From assembly GCA_045589355.1 (NCBI GenBank), contig JAZNOW010000058.1:62001-126000 (forward strand): 64,000 bases of DNA, read 5' to 3'. Position 1 is the first letter of the stretch; every line of letters starts with the position of its first letter. Origin of the DNA: RUG563 sp045589355. GTDB taxonomy: Bacteria; Bacillota; Clostridia; Christensenellales; Aristaeellaceae. Under the pieces are notes generated by a model that was not told where the DNA came from, made no database searches, and saw only the letters and a list, made by a program, of their open reading frames with translations. The position numbers and the translations under genes are program-made. Of this stretch, positions 1 to 7,187 are shown one piece after another.

Positions 1-1
1 G

Positions 2-748
2 ACGGATGCGGCAGTGAACACGCTGCTGAAAAACGGCAGCCGGGGCGATGCCGTGAAAAAACTGCAGAAGCGGCTGGTGGAACTGGGCTACCTTACGGTG
101 GCAGACGGCGTATACGGCCCCAAAACGTATAACGCCGTGCGTTCTTTCCAGAAAAAGAACGGCCTGTCTGCCGATGGTGTGGCCGGCAGCATGACCCAGA
201 ACCGGCTCTATTCCGCCGCCGCCATCGGTGCAAACGGCAAAACAGCCGGTACAACGGGCAATGTTTCTTCCGGCAGCGGCACATCCTCCGGCGGCACCTC
301 CTCTTTCCGTGTGCCCAGTGCCGGCGAAGTGCGCTATGCCAACTGGTACACCGAAATCCGCTCCCGGGCCAAGCTGATGCCGGATGTGGTGATTTACGAT
401 CCCGATACCGGGCTGCACTACAACCTGCACATGTTCTCCTTCGGCAAGCATGCCGATGCCGAACCGCCCACCGCCAAGGACGTGGAAATCATGAACCAGA
501 TCATCGGCGAAGATGACTGGGGGCCCAAGTATGTGTGGGTCATTTTCAGCGATGGCCGTGTGTACATCGGCTCCACCCACTCCAAGGGCCACACCGTGGA
601 TCACGATTCCGACAACGGCCTTACCGGTCACATCTGCCTCCACTTCCCCCGCATCATGAGCGAAGCGGAAGCCACCGGCCCCTATGCCGTCAGCCATCAG
701 AAGGAAATCCTCTGGGGCTGGGAATTGACCCAGGCCATGATCCGCTGA
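2..748 (+). CDS. Peptidoglycan-binding protein, 5'-truncated by window edge
   Basis: The reading frame is open from base 2, so the GTG at 14 is probably internal and the true start lies upstream of the window. The visible N-terminal part (about residues 5-70) is a PG_binding_1 domain: it has the LKNGSRGDAVKKLQ opening, the GYL segment, and a DGVYGPKTYNAVRSFQ core followed by NGLSADGVAG. A Ser/Gly/Thr-rich linker follows. The C-terminal half, about 140 residues, ends in a conserved-looking HDSDNGLTGHICLHF segment with several His and Asp residues and one Cys, which suggests a catalytic wall-associated domain. I cannot assign its activity. The family is exported and acts on the cell wall in Gram-positive bacteria. 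The gene ends just before a bidirectional terminator shared with the convergent TIR gene. Confidence 0.8.
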   Translation, partial: TDAAVNTLLKNGSRGDAVKKLQKRLVELGYLTVADGVYGPKTYNAVRSFQKKNGLSADGVAGSMTQNRLYSAAAIGANGKTAGTTGNVSSGSGTSSGGTSSFRVPSAGEVRYANWYTEIRSRAKLMPDVVIYDPDTGLHYNLHMFSFGKHADAEPPTAKDVEIMNQIIGEDDWGPKYVWVIFSDGRVYIGSTHSKGHTVDHDSDNGLTGHICLHFPRIMSEAEATGPYAVSHQKEILWGWELTQAMIR

Positions 749-752
749 ACAT

Positions 753-797
753 AAAAAAAGAACTTCCGATATCCGGTTGGGTATCGGAAGTTTTTTT
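753..797. terminator. Bidirectional intrinsic terminator
   Basis: An 11-bp perfect stem (761-771 with 782-792, AACTTCCGATA) is followed by a T-run on the plus strand. It is preceded by an A-run that becomes a T-run on the minus strand. It lies between the convergent peptidoglycan-binding and TIR-TPR genes and can serve both. Confidence 0.9.
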
Positions 798-799
798 GT

Positions 800-3700
800 T
801 CAGGAAAGGGTTTGGCAGGCGCTGATGATCGCCTGCAGCTCTGCCTGTTCCTCCGGGTTGGTTGTACAGGAGAGCAGCCGGGCAGCCGTCTTTTGAGCAA
901 GGCGGGCAAAACGGCGTGCTTCCTGCGGGTTGTTTTTGTCCTGACAGAGGGTGTGCATGAAAAGGTAATACTGCATCACAAGGGTGGTGGCGTCGGTATC
1001 CTGGGTCTGCTCGGCCCAGGGCATGGCCATGGCGAAGCAGCGGGTGATGTGGTGTTCTGCCTTTTCGTATTGCTTTCTTTTGTGATAGGCGATGGCAAGG
1101 CAGCGGTGGCCTTCCGCCAGGGCACAGCAAAGAGCGGTGTTTTCGGGCGGGGGCGCCTGATCGGCCCATTGGGCACCGGCAGCGTACTGACGGAACGCCT
1201 CCTCATCGTTTCCTTCCGTTTGCGCCATGTCTGCCAGCACAAAGTGGCAGTGCGCCGCTGCATGGATACAGGTGGACGCATCCGCAGTGGGCTTCATTTG
1301 CCGGTACACAAGGATGGCTTTTTCCAGATGGGTGCGTGCGGTGGAAAAATCGTCCGTTTCATAGGCGGTGACGCCCAGAAGGTAAAGGGCGTTGGGGTAT
1401 ACGCTGCGGATGAGCAGGGATTGACTGCGGCTGAACAGCTTTTCGCCTTCAAAAAGGCAGGCGGTAATGTAGGCGTCCTTTCGGGTAACGGCGCCCAGTT
1501 GCATTTCGCAGCAGGCCAGCAGACGGTAGTTTTCCACAAGCAGAAAATGCTCGTCTTCCGAAAGGGAATGTGCCGGGTACTGCTGGCGGATGCGCAGGCT
1601 TTCCAGCGCCAGAGTGCGTGCGGTGCGGTATTGGGATTGATAATAGAAAATTTCGGCCAGCTTTGCGTCGGCCTGTGCCAGCTGCAGCTGAGTTTCCTGC
1701 GAAGAGGTGTGCTTGTTCACTTCTTCCAGGCTTTCTTTCATTTTGGTGAAATAGTGCTGCGCCTGTGGCATATCACCGGTCTGATCCGCCACTTCCGCCA
1801 GCCTGCGGTAACGCTGGCAAAGATGCAGGCGGGCATCCTTGCTTTGGGAAAGCTGGTTCAGCTTCAGACACTGATCCAGCGCTTTCTGGAAATAGATGCG
1901 GGCACGGGAAATGTTGCTGTTCAGCAGTTCGATGGCGCCCATCCGGTCATACATGGTGCACAGGGCGGTCTGGGCTTTTTCGCCGTCGGTAAGCTGGGTC
2001 CAGCACCTTGCCTGTTCAAAACCCAGGCGGTAGTATTCGCCGGCAGCGGCATAATTGCCTTTGTTGACGGCAATTTCCCCCATGTTCAGGTAAATGGCCC
2101 AGGCTTTGCTGTGGTAGGCCTGGCACTGGGTGGAGGAGCATGCTTCTTCCAGCACTTTCAGAGCGGACCGATAGTGCTGTAGCGCTGTATCCAGATCGCC
2201 CGATTTGATGCCGGCAAGGCCCATGCGCTCAAAAAGAATGCTCTCGTCGGCGCCCATGCTGAAGGCGGGCAGGCGTTCCCGGGTGCTGCGGAATACGCAC
2301 TCGCATTTCCGGTAGCAGGCCATGGCTTCCTGTGGCTGGGTATTTTTCAGGTACACATCGCCCATCAGATAGTGCATTTTAACGAGCGATGCGGCCAGAT
2401 GCCGGTCGTCCGGATAGGCCTGGGTCATTTCCTCCAGGAGTTCAATGGTTTCCTGATAGAGGGCAATGGCTTCTTTTGTATTGCCGGCGGTGGATTCCAT
2501 ATCTGCCATGGCCGACAGGCCGTTGACATAGCTGTTTTGTACCCCTTTGGACGTGACGGCGTGGCTTGCCTTGCGCATTTCGTCCTGATGCTTTTTCAGG
2601 GTTATGCGGGCGTCGTCCAGATGCCCCTGGCCCAGCTGGGCTTCCGCCAGCATCAGATACAGGCGGGATTGCTCGATGATGCGATGGATGGAGAGGACGT
2701 CGGCCTCACTGCCGTTCATCATTTCCACTGCTTTGTTCAATAGCTGCCTGCCCTTTGTGTATTGCCCCTGATGAATTTCCATGTATCCCAGCATGCCGTA
2801 GCAGGCGGCCAGCCTGCTTTCTGCTTCGCCCTGGCCTTCTTCGGCCATGGCGGCATAGAGGCGGATGGCTTCCTGCAGGTAGCTGTTTGCCATGGAATAG
2901 CGGCTGTCCATAAAAGCCGTCCGGCCTTGCTCCGAAAGAATACGGGCCTTTCGCTCCTGGGCCAGATCGGAAGGAATCAGCCCCATTTTTTGCGATTCTT
3001 CCACGGCCATCATGGCAATGCGGTAGGCTTCCAGGGCTTTATCCGCATTGTTTTTTTCCCGGTGGTAGGCGGCGCTGAGAAAGAAAAAGGTGTAAAGCTC
3101 CGGAAAGGTTTCGGCATTCCATTGAGCGTTGGTCAGGTCGCCAAAGAGCAGTTCGGCTTTACGGATGTTATAATCCTGCATGTCGTCCACATTGCCTGCC
3201 GCGTCGTGCAGCAGGGCCAGCTGCTCATAACACATTGTCAGCGCCGTTTTCTGCTCTTTTTCATTTGTCAGATGCTCTGTGGCCACCTGCTCCATTTCGT
3301 CCAGGGCAGCTTTTGCTTTGTTCAGATGGCCGGATGCAACGCAGAATTCGCCAAGATCCAGCAGACTGCTGCACAAAGAAAAGAAGTCTCCATGGCTGCG
3401 GTGGTAAGCAGCAGCCTGCTCGTACCAGTGGATGGTCTGGCCGGCGTCGATGTCCACACCCACGCCGTTTGCATACATGAATGCCAGCTGTTCCATGGCG
3501 TCGGGGCAATGGAGCGATGCGGAATTCTGCAAAAGGGCAACGGCCCGGTCCATATCCACTTCCACATCCACGCCGTTCAGGTAAGCCATGCCGATGAGGT
3601 ACAGATGCCGGGCGTCCTGGTTGTTTTCCGGGCTGGCAATGCCCTGCAGGTGCTTTTCCAGAGCACCGTTCAGGCGTGTGTTATTGTGGCCGTCCACGCA

Positions 3701-4546
3701 ATCGGGTATGCCGGGGTATTTGTTGCGCAGGGCATAGCGGTTGGTGGGCTGCATTTCAATGGGCAGGATGCCCAGATGATCCATTTTTTTTGCAGCGGGG
3801 TATTCCTGCTGCATCACATAATTGTCTTCGTTCACCAGGTTGGGGGTGACCACCAGGGCAAACAGCCGGCTCTGCCGCATGGCCGTCAGGATGGCCTCGT
3901 TAAACTCTTCCCCGGGCACCAGGTACTCGTCATACCAGATGGCCACATCCTGGAAAGCGGGGCGCTGGTGGATCAGCTTCATGGTTTCCTGGGCTTTGCG
4001 CCTGTCCTTTTTCCGGTAGCTGAGGAAGATGTGGGCGTCAAACGAAGCGCGGATCTGCTTTGCCAGCTCATCGCCCACCAGCACGTTTTCCAGAAACTGC
4101 CCCAGCTTCTTTTCGTAGCGGATGGCGGTGGCGTCGGTGCTGTGAGGGGAAAGGTATTGCAGCGTGCCGAACTTTTTCGTGAAAAGGTCGTCCAGGTTTT
4201 CTTCTTCCATCAGGGGCAGAATGGGAATGTGATGCGCCTTTGCGTAAGCCACTTCTTCGTCCATGGCGCTGCTTTTTTGTGTAAGCAGGGCGGTGGAGAT
4301 GGGCAGAACAAAAAGCTGCATCTGGCTGAGCAATTCGTCCATCTGTTCCGGGTTTGCGAAACAGGCTGCGGCATCCGGCTTGTAAAAAATGGCGCAATCC
4401 TGCAAGGAGAGGATATCGGATGCTATTTCATGAAAATATAAGGAAAAATTCGCCGGATGGCAGGTAAAATAAACCCTGGGCTTACCTTGGGGACGCATGT
4501 TGCCCCGGGTGATATACAATAATTCCTGAAAATGGGAAACGGGCAT
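800..4546 (-). CDS. Double TIR-domain protein with Sel1 and TPR repeats
   Basis: This 1248-residue protein has two tandem TIR-like domains and a very long repeat solenoid. Residues about 20-155 form a first TIR-like domain: KPRVYFTCHPAN strand, then DEEVAYAKAHHIPILPL, with an acidic residue near 97-98 where TIR enzymes keep the catalytic Glu. Residues about 168-265 are a clearer TIR domain: DAHIFLSYRKKDRR, AIWYDEYLVPGEEF, VVTPNLV and MQQEYPAA, with Glu248 as the likely catalytic residue. Two Sel1-like repeats follow (about 311-385, motif AYLNGVDVEVD), then TPRs to the C-terminus. Bacterial TIR domains are commonly NADases or signalling-nucleotide synthases, often in anti-phage systems; that role here is inference. 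There is no signal peptide or membrane segment, so it should be cytoplasmic. AGGAGG sits 9 nt before the ATG. The gene is a monocistron. Confidence 0.85.
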   Translation of the reverse strand: MPVSHFQELLYITRGNMRPQGKPRVYFTCHPANFSLYFHEIASDILSLQDCAIFYKPDAAACFANPEQMDELLSQMQLFVLPISTALLTQKSSAMDEEVAYAKAHHIPILPLMEEENLDDLFTKKFGTLQYLSPHSTDATAIRYEKKLGQFLENVLVGDELAKQIRASFDAHIFLSYRKKDRRKAQETMKLIHQRPAFQDVAIWYDEYLVPGEEFNEAILTAMRQSRLFALVVTPNLVNEDNYVMQQEYPAAKKMDHLGILPIEMQPTNRYALRNKYPGIPDCVDGHNNTRLNGALEKHLQGIASPENNQDARHLYLIGMAYLNGVDVEVDMDRAVALLQNSASLHCPDAMEQLAFMYANGVGVDIDAGQTIHWYEQAAAYHRSHGDFFSLCSSLLDLGEFCVASGHLNKAKAALDEMEQVATEHLTNEKEQKTALTMCYEQLALLHDAAGNVDDMQDYNIRKAELLFGDLTNAQWNAETFPELYTFFFLSAAYHREKNNADKALEAYRIAMMAVEESQKMGLIPSDLAQERKARILSEQGRTAFMDSRYSMANSYLQEAIRLYAAMAEEGQGEAESRLAACYGMLGYMEIHQGQYTKGRQLLNKAVEMMNGSEADVLSIHRIIEQSRLYLMLAEAQLGQGHLDDARITLKKHQDEMRKASHAVTSKGVQNSYVNGLSAMADMESTAGNTKEAIALYQETIELLEEMTQAYPDDRHLAASLVKMHYLMGDVYLKNTQPQEAMACYRKCECVFRSTRERLPAFSMGADESILFERMGLAGIKSGDLDTALQHYRSALKVLEEACSSTQCQAYHSKAWAIYLNMGEIAVNKGNYAAAGEYYRLGFEQARCWTQLTDGEKAQTALCTMYDRMGAIELLNSNISRARIYFQKALDQCLKLNQLSQSKDARLHLCQRYRRLAEVADQTGDMPQAQHYFTKMKESLEEVNKHTSSQETQLQLAQADAKLAEIFYYQSQYRTARTLALESLRIRQQYPAHSLSEDEHFLLVENYRLLACCEMQLGAVTRKDAYITACLFEGEKLFSRSQSLLIRSVYPNALYLLGVTAYETDDFSTARTHLEKAILVYRQMKPTADASTCIHAAAHCHFVLADMAQTEGNDEEAFRQYAAGAQWADQAPPPENTALCCALAEGHRCLAIAYHKRKQYEKAEHHITRCFAMAMPWAEQTQDTDATTLVMQYYLFMHTLCQDKNNPQEARRFARLAQKTAARLLSCTTNPEEQAELQAIISACQTLS

Positions 4547-4611
4547 GGCTGTTTTCCTCCTGCGGGGAGATGGAAAATTTGCATTTGAAAGAACGGTTTC
4601 GGATTGATGAT

Positions 4612-4640
4612 ACTATACCATATCCTGAAGGGAATGTCCA
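4612..4640 (-). promoter_or_regulatory. Sigma-A-type promoter for the TIR-TPR gene
   Basis: Read on the minus strand, TGGACA (4640-4635) is separated by 17 nt from TATAGT (4617-4612). It lies about 65 nt upstream of the TIR gene start and is divergent from the mgtE promoter. Confidence 0.6.
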
Positions 4641-4707
4641 TGGATCAGCAGGAAAAGCAGGGTTTGTTTCGAAAATATTAAATTCGTTTTTTTGCCGTTT
4701 CATTGCA

Positions 4708-4736
4708 TTGACAGGCCATTTTTCTGCGCGTATACT
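4708..4736 (+). promoter_or_regulatory. Near-consensus promoter of mgtE
   Basis: TTGACA at 4708-4713, a 17-nt spacer, then TATACT at 4731-4736. The predicted transcript start is near 4743, which leaves a leader of about 270 nt before the mgtE start codon. Confidence 0.85.
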
Positions 4737-4742
4737 GGGTGT

Positions 4743-5011
4743 AGAAATATATTGGGAGGTGACATGCAATGGACGACGGCGAAAGATGCCAGGCGTGTGA
4801 AACAGTGCCCCGATCGTGGTCTGTGTGTCCGTTTGCATGGCGCAGGGCTTAAACGGGCTTGTTTCCCTGAATAGCATCAAATACGTCGTATCTGTCAGGC
4901 CAATCCGCTCACGATAGCAGAAGGGGCTTTTTTGCGTGTGGAGGACAGGGGCCTGAACGATTGTGCGAATCGGTTTGTTTGCAGAAAAAGAAAGGGAAGG
5001 AAGTGAATCCC
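4743..5011 (+). other. Long mgtE leader with possible leader peptide
   Basis: About 270 nt separate the promoter from the mgtE ATG, far more than a plain 5' UTR needs. A good ribosome site (GGGAGGTGAC, 4754-4763) precedes two short open frames, one from ATG 4764 to 4874 (36 residues) and one from ATG 4769 to 4852 (27 residues, with a CxxC). Short G/C stems are visible, and a T-run occurs at about 4927-4932. Clostridial mgtE genes are often controlled by an Mg2+-sensing M-box, but I could not recognise the conserved M-box core here. A leader-peptide or unrecognised Mg2+-responsive mechanism is possible. Confidence 0.45.
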
Positions 5012-6367
5012 ATGGAATGGGAAGCCATTAAAAACCGTCTGGATGCACTGCTTGCGGCTGGCAAGCATGGCGAAATCCGCGGGGCGATGATGATGCTGAA
5101 CGTGGTGGACATCGCCCAATACATGGAAACCCTGGAAAAGGATAAACTGCTGCATGTTTTCCGGGTGCTGCCCAAGGATATCTCCTCCGATGTTTTTACC
5201 TATATGGAACCGGAGCAGAAGCAGCTGCTGATCGAATCCATCGGCGATCAGGAAATCAGTGCGTTGATTGACGACATGTTCCTGGACGACGCGGTGGACT
5301 TTCTGGAAGAATTGCCGGCCAGCGTGGTCAAGCGCGTATTGCAGTCCACGCCGGTGGAAAAGCGGAACCTGATCAACCAGTTCCTGCGCTATCCGGAATA
5401 TTCTGCCGGCTCCATCATGACCATCGAATACCTGGAATTCCGGGAAGGGGATACCGTCCGGGATGCCATGAACATTATCAAGAAGGTGGGCCTGGATAAG
5501 GAAACCATCTACACCCTCTACATCATCGATAAAGAACGCCACCTGCTGGGCACGCTGGCCCTGCGCCGGATGATCCTGGCGGATGAGGACGCCGTGCTTT
5601 CCGATATGATGGTGCGCAACCCCGTCAGTGTCTTCACCACCGACGACCAGGAAAAAGTGGCCGATACCGTGCGCCATTATGACCTGATGGCCCTGCCGGT
5701 TGTGGATAAGGAAAACCGGCTGGTGGGTATTATCACCGCCGACGACGTCATGGACGTTATCGAAGAAGAAAACACCGAGGACTTTGAAAAGATGGCCGGT
5801 TTGATGCCGTCGGAAGATGAGTACCTGAAAACCTCGCCCTTCCGGCTGGCCCTGAACCGTATTCCGTGGCTTCTGATCATGGCGGCGGTGGCTATTTTCA
5901 CCGGTATGATCATCAAAAGCTTTGAGGACGTGCTGGCTACCTCCATTGTGCTTACCTCCTGCATTCCCATGCTGATGAATACCGGCGGTAACTGCGGTTC
6001 CCAGGCCTCCACGCTGATCATCCGCGGTGTGGCGCTGGGGGAAATTGAGTTTAAAGACCTGTTCCGTGCCCTGTGGAAGGAATTCCGGGTGGGTGCCATG
6101 GTGGGCGCCGTGCTGTCGGTGTTCATTTTCCTGCTGGTCACCTTCATTTATGGAGCACAGCCTATGGAAGCGCTGGTGGTGGCACTGGCTTTGTATGCCA
6201 CGGTGCTCATTGCCAAGGGCCTGGGCTGCACCCTGCCCCTGCTGGCCAAGCGCGTGGGCTTTGACCCTGCCCTCATGGCCAGCCCCCTGATCACCACCCT
6301 GGTGGACGCCACCTCGCTGACCATCTATTTCATGATCGCAACGGCCATTTTGGATATTGCCCTGTAA
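5012..6367 (+). CDS. mgtE: Magnesium transporter MgtE
   Basis: This 451-residue protein has the full MgtE layout. The helical N domain comes first (about 1-125, with acidic clusters such as DDMFLDDAVDFLEELP). A pair of CBS domains follows (about 135-255; SAGSIMT and VDKENRLVGIITADDVMDV). Five membrane helices begin about residue 285 (RIPWLLIMAAVAIFTGM). The pore-lining motif CIPMLMNTGGNCGSQ and the terminal segment FDPALMASPLITTLVDATSL, which carries the Mg2+-site Asp, are both present. The family is a homodimeric Mg2+ channel gated by intracellular Mg2+ binding to the N and CBS domains. ATG 5012 is preferred because the AAGGAAG site precedes it and the mature MgtE fold starts there; upstream in-frame codons lack support. 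The gene is monocistronic, with a dedicated promoter and long leader. Confidence 0.95.
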   Translation: MEWEAIKNRLDALLAAGKHGEIRGAMMMLNVVDIAQYMETLEKDKLLHVFRVLPKDISSDVFTYMEPEQKQLLIESIGDQEISALIDDMFLDDAVDFLEELPASVVKRVLQSTPVEKRNLINQFLRYPEYSAGSIMTIEYLEFREGDTVRDAMNIIKKVGLDKETIYTLYIIDKERHLLGTLALRRMILADEDAVLSDMMVRNPVSVFTTDDQEKVADTVRHYDLMALPVVDKENRLVGIITADDVMDVIEEENTEDFEKMAGLMPSEDEYLKTSPFRLALNRIPWLLIMAAVAIFTGMIIKSFEDVLATSIVLTSCIPMLMNTGGNCGSQASTLIIRGVALGEIEFKDLFRALWKEFRVGAMVGAVLSVFIFLLVTFIYGAQPMEALVVALALYATVLIAKGLGCTLPLLAKRVGFDPALMASPLITTLVDATSLTIYFMIATAILDIAL

Positions 6368-6440
6368 CCGGGGTACCTGAAAGGGCCTGCGGCAGGGATA
6401 GCATCCCTGGACCCACTTCTCGAAGCGGTTGGGTGCGTAA

Positions 6441-6679
6441 ACAAGCTGTTTCCGCGTGAAGCTTGGGGAACGAAAGGGGCCTACGCGGCCCCTTCACCCC
6501 GCGGCAGGGGGATTCCCCCTGCACCCATCCTGCGATGGGGAAGGACTGAAAACAAACTTGTTTCCGCACGAAACTTGAGGAATGAAAGGGGCCTGCGCGG
6601 CCCCTTCACCCCGCGGCAGGGGGATTCCCCCTGCACCCATCCTGCGATGGGGTGATGCGGTAAAACAAGCTTGTTTCCG
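6441..6679 (+). repeat. Tandem direct repeat, ~112-bp unit, two copies plus partial third
   Basis: The start phrase ACAAGCTGTTTCCGC / ACAAACTTGTTTCCGC / ACAAGCTTGTTTCCGC recurs at 6441, 6552 and 6665, giving units of 111 and 113 bp. Each full unit carries AAAGGGGCCTNCGCGGCCCC, a perfect GCAGGGGG/CCCCCTGC palindrome (6504-6522; 6616-6634) and CACCCATCCTGCGATGGGG. Confidence 0.85.
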
Positions 6680-6730
6680 CACGAAACTTGAGGAACGGAA
6701 ATGTGAACCCACGGGCGCTATGAAAACGTG

Positions 6731-6776
6731 AAAAAGCCGGGAGAGAAAGCAAGCTTTCTCCTCCGGCCTTTTTTCC
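6731..6776 (+). terminator. Terminator-like hairpin inside repeat block A
   Basis: A long stem (AAAAAGCCGG-GAGAAAGC with GCTTTCTC-CCGGCCTTTTTT) has flanking A- and T-runs, so it can terminate in either direction. The same hairpin, with a changed stem but the same flanks, recurs in block B at 29026-29067. It may end mgtE transcripts. Confidence 0.7.
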
Positions 6777-7187
6777 GTTTTCCCCGGATGCCAGGGCATC
6801 CGGCCGGCGGCGTTCCGCCGCCCAGCCCGTGGTGCGGGTGGCTGAGCCACATTCAACCCGCAATATAACAATCGGTATTTTGCAAGCGGGTTTGTGCGTG
6901 TTGCAGGCAATCCCTCCGTCAGCCTGCGGCTGCCATCTCCCTTTCACAAGGGAGGCTTTTTCGTATTCCCCAAGCTCCAGCGGGAAATTGCTCGTTCGTC
7001 CGGACAACTACTTCCGCAATTGGGTCCAGGGCACGGCCCTGGTGCAGGGGTGAAGCCTCGCACGGTTCCTCCACGCCTCAGCGGGAAATTGCTCGTTCGT
7101 CCAGCCAACCACTTCCGCAACCGGGTCAAGGGGCGAAGCCCCTTGTGGGGTGCAGGGGCGAAGCCCCGCACGATCTCCCTATCGTGC

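Larger units (their letters stand above)
6370..7187. repeat. Non-coding composite repeat block A
   Basis: An approximately 820-bp gene-free stretch built of repeats. In order: a palindrome at 6393-6409; two tandem units of about 112 bp (see separate entry); the phrase CCCACGGGCGCTATGA near 6708; a strong hairpin with T-run (6731-6776); a CCGGATGCC palindrome (6784-6803); a GC-rich hairpin; and mirrored TGGGTCCAGGG palindromes at the right end (7026-7042). The 24-nt phrase beginning CAGCGGGAAATTGCTCGTTC occurs twice (about 6977 and 7079). A second block with the same order lies at 28775-29500. Confidence 0.75.

Noticed and set aside
93..284. Short minus-strand open frame within the peptidoglycan-binding gene
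   Set aside because: Shadow frame with Arg/Cys-rich product and no ribosome site.
2762..4441. 559-codon plus-strand open frame opposite the TIR-TPR gene
   Set aside because: It is antisense to a well-supported gene with domains, ribosome site and promoter; the translation is His/Gly/Val-rich low-complexity with no motif, a product of the GC-rich codon bias.
4743..4900. M-box (ykoK) magnesium riboswitch before mgtE
   Set aside because: GGAGGTGA and CGAAAGATGCC fragments are suggestive, but the conserved M-box core segments and their order are not visible; a covariance search would decide.
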